From: Voacanga thouarsii
Lineage: Eukaryota; Streptophyta; Magnoliopsida; Gentianales; Apocynaceae
Length of the DNA: 64,000 nucleotides
Assembly (NCBI GenBank): GCA_026120185.1
Contig: JANUWF010001614.1
Coordinates: 2,591,501 to 2,655,500, forward strand
Direction of reading: 5' to 3'
The position numbers and the translations under genes were made by a program. How positions within the stretch are numbered: the first letter of the stretch is position 1; each line of letters opens with the position of its first letter. The notes below the pieces were generated by a model. That model ran no database searches, was not told where the DNA came from, and saw only the letters and a program-made list of their open reading frames with translations. Shown here in pieces: positions 36,157 to 47,947 of the stretch.

Positions 36157-36510
36157 ATATGGGTATTAGATACTGGATGTGGATCTCATTTGTACAATAA
36201 CTTGCGGGGACTAAAGGGCCAGCTAAAGGCTAGAGAAAGGCGCGTGGACCTACGTTCAACAAATGGGGCAAAGGTTGCTGCACTTGCTGTGGGGACATAC
36301 GAGCTAAACCTGCGTTCGGAATTAGTTCTAAAATTACAAAACTATAATTATGTACCAGTTTTAATGAAAAACACTATCTCAGTTGCATGTTTAGACTTAA
36401 ATGGATTTTATTTGATATTTAAGAATAAATGTTGTTCTTTTCCATTGAATGATATTCATAATGGTTCAGCAACTCTAGTTAAATGGTTTTTATATTCTAG
36501 ACTTGGATAA
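36157..36510 (+). pseudogene. copia protease
   Basis: WVLDTGCGSHLYNNLRGL places the aspartic catalytic triad DTG at 36169-36177. The copia-type AP continuation follows (VDLRSTNGAKVAALAVGTYE, VLKLQNYNYVPVLMKNTI) and a gag-pre-integrase part to 36508. The stop at 36154 cuts it from gag. Confidence 0.88.
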
Positions 36511-37540
36511 TCCAATTCTTAATATAAACAATAAGAAACCTAAAATAGATAACTCTAACACATCTTACATATGTCATTGTCATTTGGGCCATGTAAATGA
36601 AAATCGTGTTTCTAAGTTACACAAACTCAGACTTAGGGTTATTTAATTATGAATTATATGGCACATGCAAGTCTTGTTCACTAGGTAAAATGGCTAAAAC
36701 TCCCTTTTCTAGGAATAGGAGAACAGGCCAAGGAGTTATTAGAACTTATACATTCTGATGTATGTGGCCCAATGTTAATAGAAGTAAGAGGAGGTTATAA
36801 TTATTTCATAACATTTATCGATGATTTTTCATGATACGGGTATTTATATTTAATTAAATACAAATCTGAGACCTTAGATAAGTTCAAAGACTTCAAGAAT
36901 GAAATAGAGAAACAACTTTGCAAAAGTATTAAGACTCTAAGACCTGATCGAGGAGGAGAATACTTGAGCCAAGAGTTTCTGAGTTATCTTAGAGATAATG
37001 AGATATTATCTCAATGGACTCCACTATATACACCTCAATATAATGGTGTATTTGAGAGAAGGAATTGAACATTTCTAGATATGGTACGGACCATGATGGC
37101 TTCTGCAAGCCTACCAAAATCGTTTTGGGGGTACGCATTAGAGACTTTTTGTTTATATACTAAACAGAGTTTCGACAAAATCAGATGATTCTACCCCATT
37201 TGAGATGTTCTTTGGTAAGAGACTAAAGTTATCTCACTTGCGAGTATGGGGTTGTTCTGCCTTTGTCAAAAGGCCACAATCAGACAAACTTGATAGTAAG
37301 TCTGACAAGTATTTGTTTGTGGGATATTCGAAAGAATCTTTCGGATATTACTTCTACATATCCTCTGAAAACAAAGTGTTTGTTTCAAAGCATGCTATCT
37401 TCTTGGAGAAGGAGCACATGCTCAAAGGGGATAGTGGGAGAAAAATTAAACTTAGTGAAGTTCAAAAAGATCAAACAAACAAGGATCAACCGTTTGATCC
37501 CACATCTATTGAGAGAATAGATGAACCTTCTACTATATAA
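36511..37540 (+). pseudogene. copia integrase
   Basis: The HHCC region is at about 36560-36680 (HLGHVNENRVSKLHKL, then CKSC). The core has Asp at 36757 (HSDVCGP), Asp at 36946 (LRPDRGGEYLSQEF) and Glu at 37054 (NGVFERRN), giving a D-D-35-E spacing. The C-terminal domain (HLRVWGCSAFVKRP, DKYLFVGYSKESFGYYFY) is open at 37205-37540. Frameshifts near 36640, 36730 and 37150 and stops such as TGA near 36834 and 37066 disable it. Confidence 0.9.
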
Positions 37541-39004
37541 GAACCTCGTAAGTCTAGTAGAATACGTATGGCACTTGAGAGATATACATTTCTCATTAAT
37601 GACCACAATGGTGTATTACTCATAGATGAAGATGAGCCTACTACCTACTGTTCTGAACAGTTCAGAATCTGGAAAATGACTTGAGGTCATGAAGTCAAAG
37701 ATGGATTCCATGTACGACAACTAAGTATGGACTTTGGTTGATCCACCCAAAAAGAATTAAACCTATTGGGTGCAAGTAGGTTTTCAAGAAGAAAACGGAT
37801 ATGGATGGTAACGTAGTTACTTATAAAGCACGACTAGTGGTGAAAGGTTATCGTCAACAACATGGTATTACTATGATGAAACATTCTCACTAGTAGCCAT
37901 GTTAAAATCCACCAGGATACTCCTAGTCATTACTGCTCATTATGATTATGAGATTTGGCAAATGGATGTGAAAATAGCTTTCCTAAACGGAAAATCTGAT
38001 TGAGGAAGTGTATATGAAACAACTTGAAGGTTTCACATCCAATGATAGCACAAATGTGTGTAAGCTATAAAGGTCCATTTGTGGACTTAAGCAAACTTCT
38101 AGGAGTTAGAACATCCATTTTAATGAAACAATCAAAGAGTTTAGCTTCATTCAAAACATAGATGAACCTTGTGTATACAAGAAGGTTAGTGGGAGCACAA
38201 TCATTTTCTTATTGCTTTATGTAGATGACATATTGCTAATAGGAAATTATATACCTAACTTGAAAACAGTTAAAGTTTAGTTATCTAAACAATTCTCCAT
38301 GAAAGATCTTGGAGAAGCAACCTATATTCTTGGATTAAGGATCTATAGAGATAGATCCAAAAGGTTGCTAGGTCTTTCACAGTCAACATACATAGATAAA
38401 GTGCTAAAGAGGTTTAGCATGGATTAATCCAAAAGGGGATTCTTACCCATGTCATATGGTGTAAGCCTTTCAAAGTTGATGTCTCCTAAGACACAAGTTG
38501 AAAGGGATCACATAAGTAAGATTCCATATGCTTTGGCAGTTGGATCTATCATGTACGCTATGATATGTACAATGCCCATTGTATCTTGTGCTCTCAGTTT
38601 AACATGCAGATACCAATCTGACCCTGGTGAGGGTCATTGGGCAGCTATAAAGAACACCCTTAAGTACTTACGAAGGACTAAGGATGTGTTCTTAGTATAA
38701 GGAGAAGGTGATTTGAAAATAGACGGGTATACTGATGCCAGTTTTCAACCTAACAAAGATGATTTCAAATCACAATCCAGCTACATGTTTACATTGTATG
38801 AAGGGGCAATAAATTGAAAAAGTTCCAAATAAGAGACTATTGCATGTACTTCACGCTATCATCTGATCTGGGAGATCATAGATAGGAATGATGTAAAGAT
38901 AAAGAGAGTTTCCATGGATAAGAACATAGCTGACCCGTTTACGAAAGCACTATCCCAAAAGAAACATGATAGGCATGTTGAGTCATCGGTATTAAATACA
39001 TGAA
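37541..39004 (+). pseudogene. copia reverse transcriptase and RNase H
   Basis: CKWVFKKKTDMDGNVVTYKA starts near 37771, then WQMDVKIAFLNG near 37950-37990, CGLKQ near 38090, and the catalytic YVDD at 38218-38229, then LSKQFSMKDLGEA and ILGL. RNase H spans about 38540-38990 with YTDASFQ near 38728 and the end motif NIADPFTKAL. Stops at former Trp and Gln positions and a deletion near 38830 show it is inactive. The order integrase-RT is the copia hallmark. Confidence 0.92.
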
Positions 39005-39015
39005 TGATTCGCTCT

Positions 39016-39031
39016 AGTGACAGTGGGAGTT
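39016..39031 (+). other. polypurine tract of copia element 2
   Basis: AGTGACAGTGGGAGTT next to the 3' LTR, the usual copia AGTGGGAG form. Confidence 0.85.
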
Positions 39032-40422
39032 TGTTATTGTTATGCCCTAGAGGTAATTACTTATACGTTGTATATGACACATTTTATTTTAATAAAAGAT
39101 ATTATTTATCTTACAGTTTCTTGTGTTGACTTTTGTGTAAAATAACTGTTAGATAAAATCTCAAATACAACATTGTGTTAAGAAAATCATGATAGAGAGC
39201 ATGATATGAGATTCCTACTACACTATATAGTGTTAGTACTTAAATAGTCCCTAGTTGTAGTATTAATGAGATATGACATCATTAATGCGTTAAGACAAGC
39301 ATGTGTTAAACTTCCTGATTTAATCAGGCGATGGTTCTCACATTTGTGAGTATTGAGATACTCAAAGTTAACACGTGGATGCTTGTTAATAGAACAAGTA
39401 CATTAGATGACCTAGCTATAAGATAATCACATGGATAACTATTTAGTGCCAGTGATACAATCTCAATATAGTAAACGTGCAAGTATCCTTAGACTTAAGA
39501 TCTCTAAGGTACGTTGTTTGCTGAGTATTATGCTTTCATTCCAATCTCTAGAGTCAGATTGAGGGCTACCTATGGGATGGATATTGGGAACATTGTGAGG
39601 TAAACGAAAGTAGTTAAGAGGGTTAATAAACGATTCACCAATCCTAATAGTTGGGGCGAATATCTCACGGCCACTTGTAGGAATTACTACTCAAGAAGTC
39701 CTTGGCCAAGACAATTGTGTATTGGAAACAATTCCCATTGAGACACATTTAGAGTAGTGGGTTCCTGGTACAAGTACTATTATATTCAGGCCAGAATTAA
39801 TATATATTCTGAAGGGAGTTGGCACTAATTCGGTACTCCAAACCGAATGAGATATTATATGGTGAAAGGAGTTAATTGCACTGTAGTTTGTTATTGAAGA
39901 GTTTATGTCAAGCCACTTGACTTCCTGGACTCTTGGGTGGTCATGATGTGTTGCTGGATACTGCTCATGAGGGAATATGGGTTTATTAATTGATGAATTA
40001 ATAAACCAATCCTGATTAGAATCAATATGACTAATTCTAATTAATTATGGATTATTAATCTCAAAACCGTTTGGATTAATTCATATTCGCTACCAATTAA
40101 TTGGGAAACCTAAGAGGTCACACACAATAGAGGAATATATACTTAAGATATTATTTGATAACATAGTGGGGTTAATTGCGAGAAAGAAAAGTTATTGTGG
40201 CCAAATTATAATTAGTTATAATTTATTGTCCAAGTTACAATTGTGAGAACTTGATGTTTCCAATTATAATTAGAGAATTTTAACTGTTTTAGAATTCTCA
40301 GATGGAGTATTTTCAGTAGGATTTTTTTGTAATATATATAGGATATATGCACGAAATTTAGGGCAAGAAAAACACACGAAAAACTCCAAAACCCTAGGGC
40401 ACACAATTCCCTACTTTTTCTA

Positions 40423-40466
<44 letters not shown>

Positions 40467-40810
40467 GTTCTTACAATAAACCCTAGCCACCATCTTGGTT
40501 TATGTTAGCACATAAACATCTTAGTGCTTGTGAGTGATCCTCCGTGTGGATTTTTGTTAGATATAATCACACACTGTGATTATAGTTGTTGGATGTTCAA
40601 CTCTCGTGGTGTTTGATCAAGAGGATTGCTAGATCGTGCCTCGACTCGAAGAAGGAAAATTTTATATTTCAGATGCTCAGCAAAGAAAGGTAACGCTGTT
40701 ACCTTTGTTCTCTTTATGTCTTGTTTTCCACACGTATGCGGATCCTGGGATGGTATCTCGTTTTGTTTTTCCGCTGCACCATATATGATAGGCTTGAGAG
40801 ATACCCAACA
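39032..40810 (+). repeat. 3' LTR of copia element 2 (1779 bp)
   Basis: It begins TGTTATTGTTATGCCC and ends GATACCCAACA. Compared with the 5' LTR it has a CT microsatellite grown to about 40 bases at 40424-40463 and a less diverged middle. Confidence 0.95.
40424..40463. repeat. (CT)n microsatellite in copia 3' LTR
   Basis: About 19 CT units; the 5' LTR has only three or four CT units at the matching place (24890-24900). Confidence 0.9.
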
Positions 40811-40815
40811 TCTTT

Positions 40816-41365
40816 TTCTATTTGTAAACTTTCTTAAACAATATCCCTTGATTGATGAATCTCCTCTTCTTGTGAGTGATTAGAAGCTTTGATCCTTAGA
40901 TTCTCATTATTCTTTTGTATTTTTAAGTCCTCTTGATACCAAAATTCATGGCTTGAGAAGTCTAGTCTGAGTATAATTCAAAAAAAAATACCAAAATCCT
41001 TTGGAAGATACCAAATTCACAAGAAAACAAAATTTCATTGCCTCTAGACAATATGGACCTGGCGCCTAGTCACTTCGTCCAGCCTAGTGCCAGGTTGTTT
41101 CTGGATTGCAACTTAAATTTGCTCTATTTTGCTGTATTATTCCAAAATTGACCTGGTGCCAGGTTGGGTAGCTTGGGCAGGCACTGAGTTGCTACTGGAT
41201 TTGCATACTTTTACTTAAAATCTTCTAATTCCTGCACAAATTCATCAAGAATACTTTTCAAAGTAAAATATCAAATTGGAAGGAATATGACTAGTTATTA
41301 CATCAGAAGTATCTCAAATTAGCCTCAAATAACTAAGAAATTATTGATGAATGTAGCCCCTTTCA
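40816..41365 (-). repeat. 5' LTR of Athila-like element, outer part
   Basis: It continues the LTR broken at 23505 and matches 16645-17203. It ends TTTCA at 41365, then GGTAT (41366-41370), the second target duplication copy. Confidence 0.92.
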
Positions 41366-41370
41366 GGTAT

Positions 41371-42920
41371 CTTCCAAGCTATTTCCCATTTGTCACATTT
41401 TAATTTTGTTTTATTCCTTGGCAAAGTTTTAGCTTTGGTTTTATGTTACTCCCATTGTAGTTGGTTGTATCAGACTTGGTAAAAAAGTTTGAAATGATTA
41501 GGTTGGGGTAATGAGACAAAGAATAATAATGTATTTGAATGAATTTCAAGGATATTTGATTATTGTATTTTTTTAAAAGTTATTCATCTGAATTTATTAA
41601 TTAATTGAATGTATCCTAAAGCAAAGGTGATGGGGCAACAAGAATATGATGATCAGTATGACTTTGAAACTAGGTCCTTGTAGTTTTTAAAAGCTATTGA
41701 ATCTTTGTCCTTAGATGACTTCTTCTCTCTTGAGTAGCTAAGAAGAAAAAGGAATTTGAAAAGAACTTGAAATCAATAGAAAATTCTTAAGATAAATTTT
41801 TGTTAAATTGATCTGGTTAGGCATGCTTATTTTCTTATTTTTTTATTATAATGAAAGGAATATTTTCCTCCATTCATTTTTATTTCTAATGAGAATTGAT
41901 GTTAAATTTGATTTGCTTCATAATTTAATTTGTAGATATAATCGATATATACAACTTCAGTTTTAATGTTGATGAAGAAGGTGGTTTAGTAAGTAAGAAT
42001 GTTATAACTATTGCTATGTCTATGTTTGAAGATGAATCAGAAAGAGGGAATGTTTTCTATTCATGATAAATGGATTCAAGAAAATGTCGTTTAATCCAGA
42101 GGACATACGGAGAATAAAAAAAAATAAAGGATAAAAAAATAATTGAAACTACCCCGTGTAATGCACAGGGCATCAATCGAGTAAATGAATTATATATTAG
42201 AGAGAATTAGGCTCGTCAAAGCCCAATGTCATGGATCATATCTAACATGCTATTACACTACAAATTTATTATTTAGGTAGTGAATTCTAATTTTCACGCT
42301 GTTCTCTCTAAGGCAAATTTTGTTAATGAAATTCTTTGTATCATTATTACCTCCATTGTTCTCTATTCTCCATATTAATTTTATAACTAATTTTGTTATT
42401 TATTATTTTCTTATATTTTGCATATTTCATCTCTACATTATTACTATTTTGATATTTTGATTTGAAATGAGCCTATTTGTTAAAAGTTACTATGAGCCTG
42501 AAGAGGGCTCATCATATATATTTTCTAGTATTTTTATGCTTTATTTGTGAACGATTCTTGTTTAAACCACTACTTACCACACGTTTTTCATCTTGTTTTT
42601 GTTAGGAACTATAAAAAAAAAAAGATGAAAAAGATAATATCTAAACTTGTTGTATTATATATATATATATATATAATCAATATTTTAGATAATATATATT
42701 AATTTCCAAAACCAATTTTAGAAATTAATCTTGGCTAGTCCTAAAACAAAATTTTAGGAAGTCTTAGGCGCAAAGGGAAAAAAACTTCATGAGGCCACCA
42801 AAAGAATCAACTGAAATAGAGAATTTTTTTTTTTTTAAGCCAGTGAATGCATCCTGGGGAGGATGATCATCCCCCTTCCTCCCTATGATGAAAGCCATGC
42901 ATGGGAGCTTATCCCATGAG
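41371..42920. other. unassigned region, possible gene relic
   Basis: It is the right-hand side of the site that also includes 15484-15844. No retroelement motif is visible. From 41630 the plus strand reads MGQQEYDDQYDFETRSL, then FLKAIESLSLDDFFSLE, then LRRKRNLKRT, the blocks separated by two TAG codons that could be former CAG. Consensus-like splice edges (TTTGTAG, GTAAGT) occur nearby. I cannot name a family. A TA run lies at 42655-42675. The last 150 bp (42770-42920) may belong to the copia leader that resumes at 47253. Confidence 0.4.
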
Positions 42921-45272
42921 TGTAACACCCCGCTACCTAGGCCCGCCAGGGCCGGGGATGTCGCCCCATCCAAAGGATAAGGGGTCTTTATAACTAGGTC
43001 ATACAAATAAAATAGCGGAAATAAATGATACTTGAACTTAAATATTTATTACATCCCAAAATAAACATCTATCCAAAATAAATCCGAGAATACCAAAAAC
43101 AAATCCATAATAAAAATTCATCCACTCTCATCTCTCCATAACTTTACACAAACATAAATCATCATAAATCTTCCAAAGCGGGCATAATCTAGCTACTCGT
43201 CCCCACAGCAGGACCGACCTGAAAACATGGTAAAAAGGTAATGAGACAGAAATCTCAGTAAGTCCGTGTGTGTTTATGTGTCAGGTGAAAACATTTCGCG
43301 AATGTAAAGTATAAAATTCTTTATAAGAGATCACTGGCAAGTAATAAATATCCGTAAAAAACAAGAGTGGTGTTTTGGCATTTCCAGCCATACAAAATTT
43401 ATAAAATCAACCACTCGAAAGAAAGGATTACGGGTTACCACACGTTAGGCCCCATAACCGAATGGTCAGCATGCCACACTTTGTGCATACCGCCGGTCAG
43501 AATGCCACACTTTGTGTAGACTGAAAAAAGTAGGTGATCGGCCTACTGGGCAAGATACTCCTCCTTCTCTATACCCAATCAACAACTTGGTGTCCATTCC
43601 GGCATAATACAGTCACTTGACTAAAGAGAACACTGCTAGCTCGGATCGGCACGATCTACGGGACTGACGTCCTATCAGGGAAGGACTCACCCCTCAGAGG
43701 TGGCCACCTATTGAGAGACTTACCCTAACCCCTCAAAGACTAGTCCTACTAGTCCGCCCTTATTGAGTACTCAACGTAACATATCCTACTTGGGAAAAAT
43801 GAACAAACACAGTTCCACTTGAACATGGCAAATAAAGGGTTTCCAAAATCTTTGTCAAAAACAGTTTCAGAAAAAGTTCTGAGTTTGAGTAAATCTGCTT
43901 GATAAATTTCAAATAACTCATTTGACGGAAATAAAATAGGAGACAACCCTCAATTGTCTTTACAAAAATGAGTGTTCATGCACTCTACATTTGGCTTGCC
44001 ATAATTAAACATTTTCCAACAATCAAGTTTTATGTAGGAGCTTACCTGATTCTTGCTCACAACAACAAGGTCTCCAACAGCTGACCTAACCCCACATGGG
44101 CAAATACAAATCACAATCAATTCCAAGCTACAATCCACTTCCTCAATTTTAAATCAACTCCTCTTACTACTATCATGATCCTAGTGTCCCAAGCTTTAAG
44201 GCCAAACAATACATAAATAGGTTTGTAGGTTGAGCCTAATTTGATATTTAAAATAATTAATGGTTTGAGAAATAATTTCTAATAAGTTGAAAGCTTAAAT
44301 CTTGCTAGGGAAATTTTAGAGTTTATTTGCTCAAGAGTCCTAGACAGTAATAAGTAAAATAATGATTTAATAATAGTTTAGTTGTTAGAAAATAATTGGT
44401 TGCTAAAACTAGTTGAGATTAAATTTAATGAGTCTTGCTTGGAAAATAATAAGTAAACTTTTAAAAAGGGATTTGATTTAATAAATATTTTACTAATTAT
44501 AATTATTTTCATAAAAGGCTTCAATTGATTTCTTTATTTTAAATAATATTTATTTATTTTATTTTCTAGCAAAATTATTATTTATTTGACCAAAATATCC
44601 TTTATGTATATAACAATCCAAATCTACCCTTCCTAGGGTTTTTTTGACATTTACTAGGAAAATTTTATATCATTAAATATTTTATTTATGAAATAAAATT
44701 AGTTTAGGGACAACTAGATCATGGTCAAATTTCTATGGCAAACCACAATCAAGAACATATGCAATCCTTCCATTCATCAAATCATCCAAATCATGCACAT
44801 AAGCATAGATCTAAATTTATTAAGACATGATCTAACCTCTACTAGCATAAATATGATCATGGCTTCAATAATCTAACATGCATATAAATCCTATTCACCA
44901 AAGGTGACATAATCTCTAGCATGCTTTATCTCAAATACTTCATGCATCAAACCTCAAATCATCACACAATCAACCAAGATAATCCTTCCATGCATAAATC
45001 CCATCTCCTTCACAATCATACACATATTCATGCTTCAATCTCAATAATACATACTCAAATCCTATCACCATCCACCCACTATCAACATCATCATAAAGAC
45101 ATGATTCTAGAGTTTAAAAGAAGAATTGAAGGGACTTACTTGATCGATGAATGCTTTGAAGGAGTTTAGAATAGATCTCAACTCCTTGATGCCTAACTTT
45201 GTCCAAGGGAGATGGCGAAAACATGGACATGGGGAAAAGGAGCCATCCGGCCAAGAGAGGGAGGTTTCGGCC

Positions 45273-45273
<1 letters not shown>

Positions 45274-45304
<31 letters not shown>
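45274..45304. repeat. (GA)n microsatellite in solo LTR
   Basis: About 15 GA units at the conserved place after GGCCAT. Confidence 0.9.
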
Positions 45305-45309
<5 letters not shown>

Positions 45310-46939
45310 TTAGCATGCTTATACACTTAGGTTTTCATTAGAGATCAAGATTGGAGGAGATGAAGTTGTTAGAATAAATTTACCTTGAAGATGTTCTTGT
45401 CCTTCACAGAAATTTCTGGTTTTAATCCGAAGTAGCAAGATGATTTGTGGAATTTGATGTTAAGAATGGGGTTGATGGACTCACGGCAGTGAGTAGGTCA
45501 AATCTAGAAGTTTTAGAGAGGATTTGAGATGGTTTGGAGGGGTATTAGGTGAAGGAAAGAGGTAGGTGTTCTTGGTGTAGTGTGTGTGTTCTTGGAGGTT
45601 GAGAGAATTCGAGAGATTGAATTTGTGTAACTGCCGAAGTTCTATGAGAGCTAGGGCTGGCCTAATTTCTGTAGGGTTTAGGAAGTTGTTTCTCTGATTT
45701 GGAAGGGAAAAGGAAAGGTTAGTTGTTACAATCCTTGAAGAATATTTTTAGGAAGTGAATTTGGAAACTAAATATTCCAAGAATATCTTGATTGTTGGAG
45801 AGCTTTGGAAGTCTGCCATGGCCGACTATTTGAGAAGAATTTCGGTGGAATTAATGTTGGTTTATGGAAGTTTATGGTGGCCGAAAGTAGGGTGCTCAAT
45901 GGTGAAGAAGAAGTCTGGTTATTTGGGGAATGCATTATGAAAAGTTGCTAAACAAAGGTGGCTGGAATTTCGGAAATCAATCAAGCATAATTGCAGGGAT
46001 TTGTTAGAGAGATTTTCGGACAGCCATTGCTGAATTTCGTGCAGAAGCTTAAGGGAAACAATGGAGCTCTATTACTGGAGGTTTAAGGAAGGTTTATGCA
46101 GAACAAGGGTGGTGTTTCGGCTGGAAGAAGATTAGGAAACAAAGCTGGAAAATTTTCCTGCACAGAATTTCGCTGGGCAGAAATTTTCTGGACAGATTTT
46201 CGGATGCCGTTTCCAGGCAACTTACAGAGAGTTTGAAGGGGAATTTTGGGGGTATTCAAGGCTGGTTTCTAGCCTTCTTCATGGAGGAAAAACATAGCTA
46301 AGGTGCTGCACAAAATCTGGAAGAAAACAGCTTGGTTTGGACTCTCAAAATGGCGATTTGTACAGGAATTTTTCCTGTTGTTGCTCCAGTTTTGAGCAGT
46401 CCGAAAATGGCCAAGAAATCCAGATTGCAAACTGATCCTAAAGATCATTTTTCTGGCAGCATTTGGGAGGGAATGTTAGCTAAGAAAATCGACACTATCA
46501 AGGCACAATAAGTTGGAAAATTGTAGCTCATTCCAAAAAGGAAGATGAACTAGCTAGAGTGAATTTTCAGCAAGCTCACTAGAGGGATTTTTCCTCTTGG
46601 AATTTCCCACAACTCTTCCACATTTTTCAGACCATAAGAAGTCTTCTACTAAGATATTTTGATCCTACAAGATCACAGCACTTTACTGAAATTTCTGGAA
46701 GAAAATGGCTAGAATCACTTGATCAAACTAATGAGTTGAGAATTAAGGAAAATCAAAGATCAAGGGAAAATGAATTCCCTTTAGGAAATTCAAGTAGGGT
46801 AAGGGAGTAGAATGAGGTTACTCCTAACATGTCTCTCTTAAAACATCATTCCTACCTTACTCCAAGCTCATAAGGCCAACATTATTCTTCCCCAAGCAAA
46901 AAAAATAAATAAATAAAATTTAATCAAGCTAAAGCTTCT

Positions 46940-47008
46940 ATGATGGAATTTGAACCCAAGACCTCAAGAATTGATTCCAAAGCTCTAACCACTAAACCAC
47001 AACAACTC
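46940..47008 (-). promoter_or_regulatory. tRNA-like A/B-box segment in LTR, clearest copy
   Basis: The minus strand reads TAGTGGTTAGAGCT (46981-46994) then GGGTTCAAATTCC (46945-46957), very close to tRNA A and B box forms, spaced about 25 bases. A run of eight T follows on that strand at about 46900, a possible Pol III stop. Activity is inference. Confidence 0.6.
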
Positions 47009-47252
47009 TTATTGTTATTTCCACTAGAAAATTAATTCCTATTTAATCCTCAAGCTATCTTCCTATTTTCACCTCATGCAAAAATTACCATTTTGCCCTA
47101 CTCACTCAATACTCACCAACAAGGCTTCAAGACAATAAAAATCAAATCCAAAGCACATAAAAATCATATAAAAATATATTGAATCGTGAAATAAGGCATG
47201 ATATGCATCCCAACCCCCTTACTCTAAGGTTGGTCTTGACTGGGGTTTCACA

Positions 47253-47947
47253 ATGCGAGCCGCAGTTGGGGCCAATTGTGCCTCAAGCCGCAGCTTGGGG
47301 CCAAAAGCCTTTTTTTTTTCCACGACTTCCAGAAGCAATTTCTAGATGTTTCTTCTTCAATTTTCGTAGCATTTTTCTGTGAACAGACCTTCTATTCATC
47401 TTCATTTAGCTGTGTTCACAAACCTGCAATTCAAAACCTTAAGAAGCAATTTCCATCTACATTCAATTTTTACAAAACAGACATTTTGTTATGCAGAAAA
47501 TTAAACCTGACATAAACTTTCTTACTTCGCACAAGTAGAATACAAAGAAACATATTTTTGTAATGAAATGGAATTGTAATTTTTAAAAAACTAATTTTCT
47601 TGAAAATCAAACAAGTTTACATCAGTTTCTCATACAGAATAGACCGAGACATAAAAATAATTTCAAACAGATTTTGAAAACTTCAGTAACCTTTATAAAA
47701 TCACCATGCATTGCATCCAGAACCCACACAATCAAAGTTTCCAAAAACAAGATGCATCCGTAATGACTTTAGAACACAACAAAGACCCACGATCCTTGAA
47801 ACAATTTCAAGAAATAAACTGAAATAGTTTTCAGATATCAAAGCTCAGTGAAACAACTTTCACTAAAGACAACAAAGATGTAATGAAATGATTTCATGAC
47901 ATATAAATGATCTGTAAACCATACACAAGCATTGTCTCTTATACCAC
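47253..47947 (-). other. copia element 3 primer site and leader fragment
   Basis: The minus strand has a worn tRNA-Met-type primer site TGGTATAAGAGACAAT at 47931-47946, then about 680 bp of leader. Parts match the leader of copia element 2 (for example AGAAATTG.TTCTGGAA). It is cut at 47252 by the solo LTR. No gag is found to the left. Confidence 0.7.

Larger units (their letters stand above)
23506..40810 (+). mobile_element. Ty1/copia element 2, complete layout but dead
   Basis: It has both LTRs (23506-25247, 39032-40810), primer site, leader, gag, protease, integrase, RT-RNase H and polypurine tract in copia order (integrase before RT). Flanks are TCTTC (23501-23505) and TCTTT (40811-40815), a target duplication with one change, inside the 5' LTR of the Athila-like element. 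Its gag is split by another element at 27591-35731; without it the copia is about 9.2 kb. Many stops and small indels make it non-functional. Confidence 0.95.
15850..41365 (-). mobile_element. Athila-like gypsy element lacking pol, with nested insertions
   Basis: Both ends are flanked by GGTAT (15845-15849 and 41366-41370), a perfect 5-bp target duplication. The 3' LTR is 15850-17203. The 5' LTR is 22659-23505 plus 40816-41365, split by a copia element. The interior (17204-22658, about 5.5 kb) runs in element sense: primer site, gag, a gap without recognisable protease, RT, RNase H or integrase, then a plant-transposon-type ORF, a 3' noncoding part and a polypurine tract. Without the insert the element is about 8.2 kb. 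It would need enzymes from an autonomous relative such as the one at 62295-64000. Pol may have been lost before or after insertion. Confidence 0.9.
42921..47252 (-). repeat. solo LTR of the gypsy family (4332 bp)
   Basis: It runs from TGTAACACCCCGCTACC to GGGGTTTCACA with no interior. Flanks are ATGAG (42916-42920) and ATGCG (47253-47257), a target duplication with one difference. It contains a hairpin stem at 42940-42953, palindrome at 43763-43774, GA tract at 45274-45304 and the best-kept tRNA-like segment at 46940-47008. The right flank is copia leader. Confidence 0.92.

Noticed and set aside
36190..36510. Reading the open frame here as an independent gene
   Set aside because: It is the protease and gag-pre-integrase part of the copia polyprotein, in place between gag and integrase.
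42157..42180. CCCGTG-TAAT-GCACAGGG imperfect inverted repeat
   Set aside because: Single copy in the window, stem imperfect, no terminal repeat or duplication around it, so no element can be defined.
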